Source: Petaurus breviceps papuanus
Lineage: Eukaryota > Chordata > Mammalia > Diprotodontia > Petauridae
DNA length: 64,000 nt
Assembly: GCA_028583685.1 (NCBI GenBank)
Contig: JAMXIF010001164.1
Location: 13,709,106-13,773,105 of the forward strand
Reading direction: 5' to 3'
The translations under genes were made by a program, and so were the position numbers. Shown piece after piece: positions 22,300 through 34,639 of the stretch. Under the pieces are notes generated by a model. That model searched no databases and was not told the DNA's origin. It was given only the letters and a program-made list of their open reading frames with translations. How positions within the stretch are numbered: the first letter of the stretch is position 1; every line of letters starts with the position of its first letter.

Positions 22300-24400
22300 G
22301 ATTTCCATTACCCTTTGATTAAAATTCTCAATCAAAGTTTTTGATTACTAGAACTATGAATTCTGTGTTGTAGCATGTGGAATGATTATTACTTTAGATG
22401 ATTTGCACATTCACAACTTTGATATAGTTTCTTAACTTTTGTGGGGTCTTTTTTTGCATTTTTTTTTACATTATCTTGGTTGATTTTTTTCCAACTCAAA
22501 ATAATTTTGCCTAGAAAAAAGAAAGAGAAACTACTGTAGGTAACTGTATACAGAATATTGTACCTTTTCCTCAAAAGGGCTCATGGTTAGTATATATACT
22601 GCCAGAAGGAATTTACTGCAAAATCAACAAAACCATGACATTTGATCATATTTATGTCTTTTTCCAGATTTATACTGTTCCTGAAAGATGTGATAGCTTT
22701 AAGAGTGACATGAATTTGTACATTTTTCTGAAAATAGAAACAGAAAACCACAGTGGTTAGTTCTACATGTACACAATTCTAGGGACATTACATGAATGTC
22801 ATTTATCTCCAAAAATACCAAATAGTGGCCTAGTATTATATAAATTCTCCTTTCCTCTCCCCCTTTTCCTCATTTGCTCCTTCCCTCTCTCAATTCATTC
22901 CTTCTTTTTCATATTTTGTTGAAAGACATATATTTTGCTTTTTCTCTTAGCAAATATTTTAATATTTAACTTTTTTTCAATTAATAAACATTTATTTTTT
23001 TCTCAATAGTACCTCCCCCATGAAAAAATGAAATATAACCTTTATAACAAATATGCTTAACCAAATGAAAAAAATTCTAACATTTTCCATGTCAAAAAAA
23101 TCTTTCTTTCTGCATTTTGAATCCATCACTTAGCTCTAAGTGGGGGAATAGCATTCTTCATTGCTGGTCCTCAGGCAGAAAGCCAAGACCATTTTAAGAA
23201 AATCCCTTTTTAAAAATAAGATTTAAAGTCAATAACTCTAAAATTTACTGTTTCCATTAATATATGCAGATTATTTTCTATTAACATACATAGATAACTG
23301 ATAATTAGATGCTTTCCTAAGCCAAATAGCCTATGCCAATTTAATCCTGGCCTGATTTTCCATGAAATGTTGATAAATTCTCTAGAAATTTAAGCATAAT
23401 TACTTGGCAAGTTAAAGAATAAAATCACATTACCCCATTGATCACTGATCTGATCAATTGTTCAATTGATCTTTAAAGAATGATAGCCTTTAATCAAAGA
23501 CAAGGGTTGGGCTATTATGCTAAAAGTATAATTTACAATTCTAGTCAAACAATTCTGCTCCCTAAAGCATTGACCCTTGAATTATTTCCCACATCAAGAA
23601 GTGATATATGCAAGTATTTTATTTTGCCTCCAAGTTATTTAATACATTACATGAAAACTGTTTAAAATAAAGGTTTAGAGGATTTTAGAATTGCAACAGC
23701 CTCAAAAAGGCAATTCTTCTCAAAGTGGCTAAAGGTTTGGAAAAGCCATTGGTGACATGTGGATTTCACTTGGAACATTGGCACTGCTCAAGAAAGAAGT
23801 TGTGTCATGGCCAACTGTTAAAAAATGTATGCTTTGTCTCTTGGTGCTAACTTTTAAAAACCACACTTCCTTAATTCATTACCTAGAGAGGAAATACGAA
23901 GATCGTCCTTTATCTGGAACTTGACTGAGCAGTCTTTGTCAGAAATAACAGTAGCAATATTTAATATACTATTTTAGGGAAAAGTAGGAAGAATTATTCT
24001 TTTGGTTTGTCAGGTTGATACTTGAGGTAAGTTAATATTGTGCCAAACTACAAACAAACAAACAAAAAGGAACTGATGGGCAAACTTTCAGTTTCAGGTA
24101 AAACATTTAGACCTTTGTTCCTTCCAAAGCAGAATTGTTCACGTTCCTGTAAGTGATTCAAAGCCAGCCCCTTTTGTTGTAAGCAAAATTCTGTGAATAT
24201 AAGACATTGGTCAAGCTATATAAGTATTAGAGGAGAATATGCAACAGGAGAGGAAAATTGACACTAACTTAACATATAATTGATGAGGTAGAATTAGGGA
24301 AAGGAACTGAACCTGTGAATTCATTGGTACATAAGGAGCTTCCTAGGGAGGAACTTCCTCCATCAATACAGGTCAATGCTATTTCTAAAACTTATAGTCT
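22300..24400. other. Repeat-poor AT-rich DNA
   Basis: No gene and no confidently named repeat were found across about 2.1 kb. There are only short frames and A/T tracts. Confidence 0.4.
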
Positions 24401-24404
24401 TAGA

Positions 24405-24500
24405 GATCTGCCTGTCAACAAGCATTTATTAAAGTGTGATTATCTGCCAAGCCCTCTACTAAATATTAGGGACACAAAGAAAGTAAAAAAAAAAAAAACC
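24405..24500 (+). repeat. Ancient dispersed repeat fragment
   Basis: Blocks caacaagcatttattaaa, gccaagccctctacta and ttagggacacaaagaaa, then an A tract. It is the same family as the pieces at 20220 and 25990. Confidence 0.5.
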
Positions 24501-24599
24501 AAACTAAAAGCCCCAAATTATCTTGTCCTTGTTACTATATAAGATCTATGCCAATTAAATGGAAAATAATCTCAGAGGGCAGGCTGTACTAATGAACTC

Positions 24600-25430
24600 A
24601 TTATCTTTACCACTCAAACTCTTCTGCTTTCCAAATTTCCGTATTATTGTCAAGGGTTCTTCCTGTCCCCCAAGCTTGCAACCTCAGTGTCATGCTTGAC
24701 TCCTTTCTCTTACCACCAACCTCCATCCCTTTTTTGCCAAGGCCTATCAAATTTTGCCTTTGCAGTATCTGTCCAATCCAATCCTTTCTCTCCTCAGGTA
24801 CTGACTCCACCCTGGTGTTAATCTTCTCATGCCTACCTACTACAATAGCCTGACAGTTGGTCTATCTGCTACAAACCTCTCCATCATCCACTGAAGTAAT
24901 TTTCCTAAAGAATGAATTCAACCATATCATCCCCATACTCAGTAAACTCCAGTGGCTTCCTATCAACTCCAGGATCAAAGACAAAATTCTCGAATTGGAA
25001 AGCCTCCTTAATAACACCCCCCATCACCCCTTTCCCACCAGTCTTCTTATACTTTACACTTCCTCATGTACTCTTCACTTGTCTTCTTGCTGTAATTCAA
25101 ATAAGACACTCCATCTTGCATCAGTGTCTATTCCCCATGTCTGGAATGCTCTCCCTCCTGATGTATACCTCCTGACTTCCTTCAAGAAGCAGCTAAAACC
25201 CCACTCTCCCCTGGAAGCCTGTCCCAATCTCTCTTAATTCTAGTGTCTTCCTTTCATAAATTGTTTTCTATGTTTCCTGTACATAGAATTTTGTTCATAG
25301 TTGCTTGCATGTTGTCTCCTTAAAGACAGGGACTGTCTTTTGACTTTTCTTGTGTCCCCCTGGGCTTTCCACAGTACTTGGTACATGGCAGGCGCTTAAT
25401 AAAGTCTTACGGACTGATTGACAGATTAAT
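24600..25430 (+). mobile_element. L2-type LINE, 3' portion
   Basis: It follows the L2 3' region in order. Blocks are ccaacctccatccc, aatagcctgacagttggtct, tccatcatccactga, actccagtggcttcctatca, ggatcaaagacaaaattct, ccatgtctggaatgctctcc, ttcaagaagcagctaaaacc, ctccttaaagacagggactg and ggcgcttaataaa. A fragmented frame in the middle (24857-25237) reads LSKLQWLPINSRIKDKILEL and WNALPPDVYLL, recognisable as the C-terminal ORF2 of an L2/CR1-clade LINE. The copy is 5' truncated and old. Confidence 0.8.
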
Positions 25431-25674
25431 TGGGGCAAGAGAGGAATAGAAAATTCCTTCTACAAATCATGGAATAAGAGTTGGTCTTTGAAGGAACCCA
25501 GGGAAACTGACAGGAGAGATGAAGAGAGAACTCATTCCTGGCGTATAGATTGTCCTGTGAGAGATGGGATGGAGTATTCTGATGGAGAGTGAGTAGGTCA
25601 TTGTAGCTGGAATAAACAGTTCCTAGTTGACTAAAGTGCAAAAAGACTGGAAAAGTAAGAAGGGGAAATGTTAT

Positions 25675-25900
25675 GAGGGTTTTAAATGCCCAAGAATTTG
25701 ATATTTAATTCTGGATGCAATAGAGTCACTAGAATTTATTAAATGAGAAATGGTCCAATCTGTGTTTTAGAAAAATCATTTTGGCAGTTTAGCAAAGAGA
25801 AGGTTTGAATGGAATAGTGATGGAAGTACTGAAGGTCACATCACCAATATGTTTCAAAGGTAGTATCTGAACCCAAGTTTTGTTGGATATCATCCTTAAT
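25675..25900 (+). repeat. Ancient dispersed repeat, unassigned
   Basis: Phrases gatatttaattctggatgca, agtcactagaatttattaaa and aaaatcattttggcag belong to a dispersed repeat also seen near 57800-57930. A short MIR-like piece (ggtagtatctgaacccaagt) ends it. Confidence 0.45.
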
Positions 25901-25989
25901 CAGAAATGTCCCATTTCCCTCATAAAAGACTCTGACATACCTCTATCTAACCATAACCTCCAATCATTCCACATCCCCCTATATTTTAC

Positions 25990-26290
25990 CCCTGCTAAAT
26001 CCATTCATTAAGTGCTTACTGTTTGCCAATACCAGAAATACAATGAAAGGAAAAGCAAAACATCATCCTTGCTGATAACATGCAAACAAGTATTTACATA
26101 CCAGGTTATATATATAGTGTAATTGTAAGGTAATATTATAGGAAAGATACTAGGGAGGAAGGGTGGGCAAAGGCCTTCTGCAGAAGGTGATATTTAAGCT
26201 GAAGACAGAAGCCAGAAGACAGAAATCAGGAAGGAGAACATTTCAGGCATGGGGGACAGCCAATGCAAAAAAAAATGCTCCTGAGATGAA
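25990..26290 (+). repeat. Ancient dispersed repeat, unassigned
   Basis: Blocks cattcattaagtgcttactg, ggcaaaggccttctgcagaa, ggtgatatttaagctgaaga, gagaacatttcaggcatggg and gacagccaatgcaaa. I recognise the order from many mammalian loci but cannot assign a repeat name. Confidence 0.5.
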
Positions 26291-26299
26291 ATGTAACAA

Positions 26300-27000
26300 A
26301 TATCACATAAATACCTGACGATTTTTTTTATCCTAATTAGATTGAATATTGTTTTTAGACGCTTTTATGTAGACACAGAAGGTTTTGAAGAAAAGAATGA
26401 CCAAATTATTTTTTTAAACATTGCCAACATATACATCAAGAGAAATGGACAAAGAAAAAAAAATCCAATTAGCATAAGAACATAATCTGACATTCATGAA
26501 ACAATGTTATTAGTCTTATTAATAATAATAAACATACATCTAAAGGCTTGAAATTTACTTGGCAGATTTTCGAAGCATAGTCTCTTAATCAGGATATTGC
26601 AGAGAAAACAAAAAAGGATATTAGGTTGTAATTAGTACTGCATCTGCATAGTCACTTTTCTAATCCAATTTCTCTAATTTAAAGGCAGCAACATTTGTAT
26701 TTTTCTAATCTAAATTGTAGAGAAATTGTGCTTATTCTGTGTCTTTTTATAGTTTAAATAAAAGCTTTGGAAACGCTAGCACAGTAAGGGAAGATTTAAA
26801 ATCAGGTGTGTCTTGTAGGAGATCTCCCTTCCAAAAATAATTCTCCATGAATATTGTTGTAGATACAGATTATCCACATTTAGACATGTCTCTGGACCTC
26901 TGATCAGATTCTGATGCAGATATCAGTGTGTTTTTATATTGATACAAGCAATGTACATAATTTTTAATGTAAATACAGAATGTTGTTGGAAATTGGGAAG
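26300..27000. other. Repeat-free AT-rich segment, candidate conserved non-coding
   Basis: It has no repeat match and no open frame of interest. Homeodomain-type TAATTA cores and mixed-complexity sequence make it one of the better places to look for a conserved non-coding element. This is inference only. Confidence 0.25.
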
Positions 27001-28200
27001 AGTGAAATTTAGACTCTGTGTAAGAAAAAATGCCCTATAAGAGCTGCAGCTTAAACTTTAGCACGATTGGAACAAATTTAGTTGAGAGAAGAGAAGGAGC
27101 AGGGACTAAGGAGTGCAAGGTATAGGGATTGAAGTATCTCTAAGACACCATCCCTACTCCTGTGAATAATTAAGATAGATGACACTTGAGGAGGTTAAGA
27201 AACTGGATGTTTGAGAAGGGCAAATATTGGAGTGGGACAGACTGGTGATTATTGAATTATTGAGGAGGGAGAGTGAAATGGAGGTCTATATATGATAGCA
27301 ACAAGGATCAGGATTGACTAGAATGAGCTTTTCGGGAAGAGAAAATTCTGAGTGGTGACAGAGTGAGGGCCTCAGAGTAGTACTAGGAACAAGCAGTGAA
27401 TCCAAACATATAGGATTCAAACTCAGGTTCTATTACTCTAAATTTTGGACTCATTGGAAAATGAGGAATCTTTCATATGTATGAGTAAACATTGAGGGGA
27501 TCCAGTGGAAATAGAAGCAAAGTATAATAGTGACTAGGAAAGGGGAAGGACTGAGTTTATTATGGACGGGGGCTAGGTCAGTAGCAGGTCCACCAACAGA
27601 AGCAACCTTGCTATTGATTATGCATTGATCTTACAGGGTTTTAGTCCAGGTAGCTTATCTGGCCCTCTGAGTGGGAGAGAAGTCCACCATATATCTATCA
27701 GAAGACAATGAAATAAATATAGCATTAACACTTGGATCTTGGGAGAAGGGGAGAAACCTGGGTCCTGCAAATAGCAGGCCAGTTAATCATCAGATAATAG
27801 AAGTAGGCAAAAGTGGTCCTCCTAAAAAAAAATTCAAACTCAACATTACCCTCTCATGGTGACATTTGGCCACACACTTAGTATTATTCTTCTATCTGGG
27901 TCTGATGAGATATATCCAAAAATGGAATGGGCTGCCTTGGGTCCCAATGATTTTCTCTTTCTCTGTGAGTTTTTAATCAAAATTTAATGATCACTCTTCA
28001 GGCTCTTTGTAAAAAGATGTTTATTTTTCTAGTATAAGTTGGACAACATTCTCCTTTGAGGCCCCTTTTATTTTGAAAGTCTGCAATTTTATAAAATTTA
28101 AAGCGAGTAGGAAGTTAATTCCCATACAGGAGAATGTAAATACAATTTTAGAACTAATTAATTGCACAGAAATTATACTTGGATCAATTAACACAAGGTA
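27001..28200. other. Unassigned purine-rich sequence
   Basis: No gene was seen. The stretch 27000-27550 is purine-rich (gagagaagagaagg...ggggaaggactg) and may be an old dispersed repeat, but I cannot name it. The short frame at 27671-27862 is not convincing. Confidence 0.35.
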
Positions 28201-28214
28201 GGAAATGAAAAGAC

Positions 28215-28715
28215 TTGGTTCTTGTAATGAAAGCTCTGGCAAATCTGGACAGCATACTAAAAAGCAGAGACATCACCTTGCTGACAAAAGAACATATAGT
28301 GAAAATTATGGTTGTTCCACTAGGAACGTTGAGTGCTGCAGAATCTATGTTTTTGAATTGTGGTGCTAGAGAAGGAAGACTTTTGAAAATCCCTTGAACA
28401 ACAAAAAGATCAAACAGTCAATACTTAGAAAGATTAATTCAGGCTATTCATTGGAATACGGAAGTTTACATAATTTAGTGACATAAGAAGATGGGACTCA
28501 TGGGAGAAGAGGTTGATGCTGGGAATGATCAAATGCAAAAGGAAAAGGGAATGGCAGAAGATGAGATGGATAGATAGTGTCATGGAAAGAATAAACATGT
28601 ACTTGGACAGACTTTGAGAGATGGTGGAGATAGAAGGGCCTGGTATGCTATGGTCATGGGGTCTCAAAGAGTCAGACATGGCTGAACAACTGAACAGCAA
28701 AAAAAAAAAAATTAA
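28215..28715 (+). mobile_element. BovB-clade RTE LINE, 3' end
   Basis: The frame 28215-28397 reads KALANLDSILKSRDITLLTK followed by IVKIMVVPLG, the RT C-terminal region of BovB-type RTE ORF2. Downstream DNA keeps the remainder: aagaagatgggactca, gatgctgggaatgatca, agatgagatggatagatagt, acttggacagactttgagag, then ggtcatggggtctcaaagag and gaacaactgaacagcaaa with a poly(A) run. It is 5' truncated and frame-broken. BovB is known for patchy distribution and horizontal transfer among vertebrates. Confidence 0.85.
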
Positions 28716-29059
28716 AAGGTAATATGATATAATAGTCAACATCCCTAAAATGTTCACACTAATGTTAGACATTAAAGAAATTGCTTCTTTTCTGTGTTTT
28801 CCTTTTTTTTTCTAAAAGAAATACATTATACCAGATGTTTGCAAGTTGCCTGAGCAGAGGGATTGTTTTTTTTTTTTTTGTTAAATTGATGAGTCTTTTC
28901 CTGGCAAATAATGCTATTCTGATACTATTTAAAAACAGAGATATCAAGGAAATTCCCAAAGCATGTTTGTCAATTTATTCTCTAAATGTAAATATTAAAT
29001 TCTTCTTATCATTATTTTTCTTATGTCTTTGATCCAATAAATTTTCATCTGCCATGGAT

Positions 29060-29235
29060 GGAAACAAAAATCTAATTTCTTCATTTGATGCACTATGGAT
29101 TTGAGTTGCCTGTTGTGTGACTCTAGGCAAATCATTTACCTCTCTGGGCTTCAAATCCTCTGTGGAAATAAGAACAGTTAGACCTAGATGCTCTTTAAGG
29201 TCATCAACTCTAAATTTATGATCTTAGAATGCACT
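29060..29235 (+). repeat. MIR-type CORE-SINE
   Basis: The core reads gttgtgtgactctaggcaaa, tcatttacctctctgggctt, then ctctttaaggtcatcaactc and tttatgatctta. Confidence 0.7.
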
Positions 29236-29239
29236 GATG

Positions 29240-30690
29240 TTAGAAAGAAACAAAGCAGATTGAATTATTTACTTTTCAGAATGTCCTCTTCCAGGCAGGA
29301 TTACCACAAACTGCTATATGATGCAAAGTACATTTTAATCAATTGATCAAAGCATTTGTAGATTATATTTTAAATCAAGAACAAGAGGAAATGGAAGGCT
29401 GAATTCCCTACATTTATTGCAATTCACAAGGCAATATTTGCAAAACACAAGTGAAACACTTGTCATTGCCCTAGAGTAGAACCCACAGCTAAGTATTTAT
29501 TTCAGTAACTTTAAATGGAAAGGCCTAGATTATAGCCTTAGAATATCTGACCTTGGATTGGCCTGGGCATGAGTTTTTGTACCTGAAAAATAGGCAAGAT
29601 AACTAATTTAGGCCTCTGTCTCATTTCACTGAAAAGAATCAATAAAGGCAGTGCAATGAATTTCTGAATTTAATGAAGTCCTTGAGATTGTCTTGTCCCC
29701 ACACCTCTGGTCTTTTTAGGCAAGAATTTTCTCCCTGTCAGGCAATAAATTTTGGAAAATTCTGGTTTGCCATAAATCCAATTCTCCTAGGAAATTCCAG
29801 TATGCTGGACAGCCCTCTGGATAGAGAATCAGATCCAGTAAGAAATGTTCAGGTCAGACATAGAGGCATGTATGTAAAGACACCTATCTTCATAATTTAA
29901 AGGTTACTGAGTACCTGCCCTTTTTTTTTGATCCCATCATTAGTATGTGTACGTGAGTAAATATGTGTATGCATAATTGCATACATATGTAGGGAACATG
30001 TTTCTATAGCAGACAATAAATATAACATTTTCATTGGGGGAAGGGGAATGCCAATCTGTTTTACAACCTGTTTATACCTAAATATAACATTGTTAAATGT
30101 CAAGAACCCAAGGAGATGAGCCTATCCATAAACAAGGAGTATATATCTTTAATTAAAGGAAAATGAACTTGACAAACTTTTTCAACTAAATATCCAAAAA
30201 TGAGAACTGAAAGAAGAAATGGAGAAAGTGCTTTGAGGTAGGTAAGAAAATAGGAGGTCATCATATCATATTCCTAGAAAAACTAATCACTACTTAATAT
30301 ACATTTTAATTGCTATTTCTAAATCAAAGTTACTGTGACCAAATCATGAAGAAAAGGCTAAGTCTCAGAAGAATTTTTGACTTGAAAAGCTAACCATAGC
30401 TGGCATCCAAGATAGGTAAATGATTGGTAGGTAAAAATAAATAAACATAATTAAAACAAGGCAAATATTTGTATAACAGACCTTTGTTGCTTATCTAGTC
30501 TTTGATCAACATCATTATGTGATTTTTATTAACCAGTTAGTATTTTAAATCTCCAAATGAGATTTTTAAAAATAATGTTGTTTTGGTTAATTATTAAATA
30601 ACAGAATCCAGTTGAATTTTGGATGGGAACAGAGAAGGGAAGAGAAGCCTAAATTTAAAAGTAACAATTATTTTTTTAAGTAAAAATTAT
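29240..30690. other. Repeat-poor AT-rich DNA
   Basis: No gene or named repeat was seen, apart from short A/T tracts. Confidence 0.4.
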
Positions 30691-30860
30691 TTTAATTTGA
30701 GGCTACAAATTCTATGAGACTCTTAGAATCAAATAAATACACATTTGAATTCTACCTCTGACACATATTGATTGTGTTACTGTGGACAAGTCACTTAATC
30801 TTTTTGACTAGATATCTTTCTGAGATAATTCTCTAAATTATACAGTAGATATTTATTTGC
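30690..30860 (+). repeat. MIR-type CORE-SINE
   Basis: Blocks acatttgaattctacctctg, acacatattgattgtgttac, gtggacaagtcacttaatct. Confidence 0.65.
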
Positions 30861-30889
30861 TTTGGTATAAGGAGTTTCCTCACTGGCAG

Positions 30890-31070
30890 TTACTTATACC
30901 AATACATTTATTTTGGAGCACTAACTGGGAAAACAACTTGGAATTATGTAAATACAATAATTAAAATGCTCATACCCTTTGATTCAGAGATTCTACTTCT
31001 TGACATATAATTGAAGGATGTAATTGACAAAATGAAAGGCTCCACATAAAGCAAAATATTTTTGCTGTTG
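30890..31070 (+). mobile_element. L1 ORF2 3'-terminal fragment
   Basis: Phrases tttggagcactaactgggaa, acaacttggaatta and catacccttt, then gattcagagattctactt. They align with the L1 ORF2 end better preserved at 39560-39660 (ctggagagcaatttagaa, ccatttgaccctgcaata). It is highly diverged. Confidence 0.6.
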
Positions 31071-31094
31071 CTGTTGTTCAGTTACTTAGGCACA

Positions 31095-31340
31095 TGGAGT
31101 ATAGAAAAAAACAGGCAATGGGGTATAGAAATCTATCTTAACCTACAGGAAAATAGAAGGAGAAGGGGATAATAGAAGAGGGGGGTGATGGAAAGTAGGA
31201 CATATTGGGAGAAGGGATAATTAGGATTTACGCTGTCATGTGGTGGGGAGAAGGGAGAAATGGGGTGAAAATTTGGAGCTTAAAACCTTGTGGAAGTGAA
31301 TGTTAAAAACAAAAATAAATAAATATATAAACAAATAAAA
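31095..31340 (+). mobile_element. L1/HAL1 3' UTR tail
   Basis: Blocks caggcaatggggtatagaaa, ctatcttaacctacaggaaa, gggtgatggaaag, gtcatgtggtggggagaagg, ggtgaaaatttggagctt and aaccttgtggaagtgaatg, then an A-rich aaataaataaat tail. It matches the terminal 3' UTR order of the HAL1 at 9957-12588. Confidence 0.75.
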
Positions 31341-31449
31341 TATTAGCAAAAATAAATTCAAAATATAATTTAATCTTAATGACATCAACAAAAATATCAA
31401 ATAAGCACATTTTTAAAAGCCTCATATGCAAAATTATAGGTGGCAAACT

Positions 31450-31790
31450 ATAATTTGAATGAGAAGCAACACAGTACAGTATAGAAAGTGCTAGATGTGT
31501 AGAACAAAGATTTGGGGTTCAATTTGTCACTTTTGTGGGTTGTTGTTTTTGTGGGTTGTTCCATCATTTACTCTTTCCAATTAGTCTGGGAGCTCCTCAA
31601 GGACAGGGATTGTCTTTCCCTTTGTTTGCATCCCAAGTGCTTAACATAATACCTGATACATAGTAGATGCTTAATAAATGTTTACCAACTGATTGAATGA
31701 TTGATTATCTTGGGCGTAAAGTACTTCATCTATAACATGAAGAAGTTGGTCTTGATTATCCCTAAGGTCCCTTCCAGCTGTAAACAAATC
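31450..31790 (+). repeat. MIR with an L2-type 3' end between its halves
   Basis: A MIR-like head (agcaacacagtacagtatag) at 31450-31510 is followed at 31560-31715 by an L2-type tail: ggagctcctcaaggacaggg, atcccaagtgcttaacataa, gtagatgcttaataaatgtt. MIR-like 3' sequence resumes at about 31720-31780 (ggtcccttccagctgtaa). This suggests an L2 tail inserted into an older MIR. Confidence 0.6.
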
Positions 31791-32109
31791 ATTCTATTGA
31801 CTCTAATAATAACATATATTTGCTTTTCTCTCCTTTTCTACTTTCCCTCTCCTCTGGATAGTATTATTAATAATAGTTATTAATAATAATATCTCTCTGG
31901 ATTTTATAGTTAAATGTTATTGTTGTTTTGGGTGTGGTTGCAGTCAGTGACCATTGTTTTTGACTCTTTCTCCAGTGTTCATTGCTTTGTAAGTTATTCT
32001 TTATATCTTTGAACTGTATAGAACTGTCCATTGAGAACATTCCTTTTCTATCTGGGAGTTAGATGGGAGTGCTTACTAAATGTTTATTGAATTGAACTGA
32101 ATGTGGGAA

Positions 32110-32275
32110 TTCTGGGTTTTGATTATGATAATTTAAGAGAATTTCCTGTGGTTATTAATTTTGGGAGATTCTTGTTGATCTCTTTTTCTAATATATCTGG
32201 GCAGTTTTCATTTATGATTTTTCAAAACACCCTGTCTGTATTTTTATTTTATCATGATTTTCAGAAAGTAAGAAG
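32110..32275 (-). mobile_element. L1/HAL1 ORF1 fragment
   Basis: The plus strand reads tctttttctaatatatctgg, gcagttttcatttatga and atcatgattttcag. It parallels 11530-11620 of the HAL1 (ctgtttctaaaatatcaggg, caattttcctggagaatt, gatcatggctttcag). Confidence 0.55.
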
Positions 32276-33039
32276 ATGACATAAAATCAAGGAGATAGTA
32301 TGAAAAGTTCTACTTCCACTATCTTCAGAACCAGCAGAAATATTTTCTAATAAATCCATCAATCAGGGAACAAGGGAATGTTGGGTGATGCCCTGTAAAA
32401 ATACATAGCAATTTCCTCAACTATCTGATCGTTATTAAACAACCATAAAAAGGTTTGTTTTCAATTTGTCCCCATGGACCATATGGGTAAGGAAGATCTT
32501 AAATAGGAAATCTGAGGGTAAATGACATCCTTATCAGATAAGAAAACACTTCTTTCTTATAAACAAAGAAAAATTCCGTCATAATAAAGTTGAATTCATC
32601 TAGAAGTCCATGATTTCTTGAATAAATTTCTATAACCTTCAAGGTTAGAGAAGTATGGCAGATGAAGGACTGAAATGGTGGTGAGGAAAGCAGATACTGG
32701 AAAAAAGAAAAAAAAACCTACTTGTACAATGATTCCATAAAGCTTGATAATACCCACTTTCTACTCATACAAATGCTAGCACTGAAATTTGGTTTTGTTG
32801 CTACAAAGTAAAACTCTAAATTAAGATTAATATGATTGTGGATAGTGATATGATAATAGATTAAGATTAATATTAACATAAATATACATGAATATGCATA
32901 TTTGTATGTGTATATTTGTTGCTTGTGAATTTTGACCCTCTTTTGAACTATGCTAATTCTCTCAATTTCACTTCGTTAAATTTTGAAAACTTCTTATTTG
33001 TATCTTTATTTGATCCAATCCAAAACTTACTTATTAAAT

Positions 33040-33705
33040 GTGTACCATGTAGAAAGTACCATCCAAATAATTGATAAAAATATTGAACAGCACAAAGATG
33101 GAGAGAGAGCCTGGGGGAATTGTACTAGAGGTCTCCTTCCAAGCTAACATCAATACATTAATCTTTTGGTCAGGTCATTCTACCATTTCCTGAATCCATT
33201 TAACTATACTATTATTATCAAGTCCACTTCTCTCAATCATTTCCACAAGTATAACATGAGGGGAAAAAAATGCTTGAGAAAACCTTGCTGAAATGAAATA
33301 CGCTAGAAACATGCCATTCTCACCATCCTGTTAAAAAATCATATTAATCTGTCATGGTTTGTTTTTGATGAAGCCATGATGGCTCCAATTGATCATTGTT
33401 TCTCTTTTTAAATACTCATGAAACATCCTTAGAATGTTGTCTAGAATCAAGGTCAAGCTTACTGAACTGTAGTTTGAAGTCACATATTTCCCTTCTTAAA
33501 TAATTTGTACATTTGTCTCCACTTTGAAAGTATTTCTGATTCTCTATGACTGTTCAACCATCATCAATAGTAGTTCTGTGATTAACTCTATCTCTTCTGC
33601 AAGTGCCCTGAGATTTATTTTATCTCACTCTCATGAATTAAATTCAGTGAACCCTGTTATATATTTTCTTACTCTCCCCTCACTCTCCTTACTGTTTTTT
33701 GACCT
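33040..33705 (-). mobile_element. CR1/L3-clade LINE reverse-transcriptase relic
   Basis: Antisense phrases track a CR1/L3 RT. Blocks are gaacagcacaaag...gggggaattgtactagaggt (the PQGSxLGPxLFN region), catttcctgaatccatttaa (WI.NW), ccttgctgaaatgaaat and tgatgaagccatgatggctc (QHGF). The last is agcttactgaactgtagttt (YRPxSLTS region). On the minus strand the catalytic DFSKAFD-type motif reads HFSKVFS, so both Asp codons are lost. No frame is open. This is a very old copy. Confidence 0.7.
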
Positions 33706-33719
33706 AGTCAAACTATATT

Positions 33720-33935
33720 TGCAGCATGACTTTGTCAAGTCACTTGAGGAACTTTATTTTCTCATATATAACATGGGGGGCTTGCCTTTTTCCAATGCCC
33801 TCCCACCAGGCTTGCCTATTAGAAGGTAAGATACTTGAGGCCAGAGATTTTATTTACTTTCATTTTTTATCTGCAGTTCTTAAGAACAGTGTCAGGCAAT
33901 TTAATAAATGCTTGTTTATAGACCAATGAATAAGG
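33720..33935 (+). repeat. MIR fragment and L2-type 3' end
   Basis: The MIR core is gactttgtcaagtcacttga. From about 33815 an L2-type tail follows: ggtaagatacttgaggccag, gtcaggcaatttaataaatg, cttgtttata. Confidence 0.55.
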
Positions 33936-34639
33936 TCTCTTCCAGATCATGCTTATTCTTATTTGATTTCCTTATTGTTTCCAATTAGCCTTTATGGGCT
34001 CATTTGTTGTCCTTATTCACTATTATTCTCAGCTCATTCTCTCCAATAATGCTTCTGATGGTATTAGTATGGGAGCAGGTCATTAATTTCTATTCATTCT
34101 CTTTTGCTCACTGTTGTTTATATTTTTATATTCTTAAAGTACTCAAATTGCTCTCTGATGTCATCTATTCATATATCCCTTTCAGTGATGCAGCTCATAA
34201 CCCATCCCTACCTCCTCATTTTGTTCAGTTCTTAGCCATGCCCACCCAAAACTATACTCTAAGAGATTCACCCAAAAGGGAGAGATTTTTATTACACTTT
34301 CCTGAGGGTAAATTGGAGCCCTCTGGTTCTCTAGCTGTCATATCACATTCTTACCATGTGATCAGTCCATTTTCTCTTCCTATCTCATAAGTCCTTTTTA
34401 ACATCTTTTACCTCTTTCCTCAAGAACTCTTTGATTATATGCACCATTGAATCAATCTCTTCCTGTCTTCTCCAACAGATTGCCCTCATTCTTATCTCTA
34501 CTTTCTCTAATATTCAATCTTACTTTAAGTACTTATTCCTTCCCAGCTGCTCATAAACCTGCCCATACAGGGATAAGCATTATTAACCCCATATTACAGA
34601 GAAAAAAAAGTGGCTCTATATTTTTTTCAGGATCAAATA

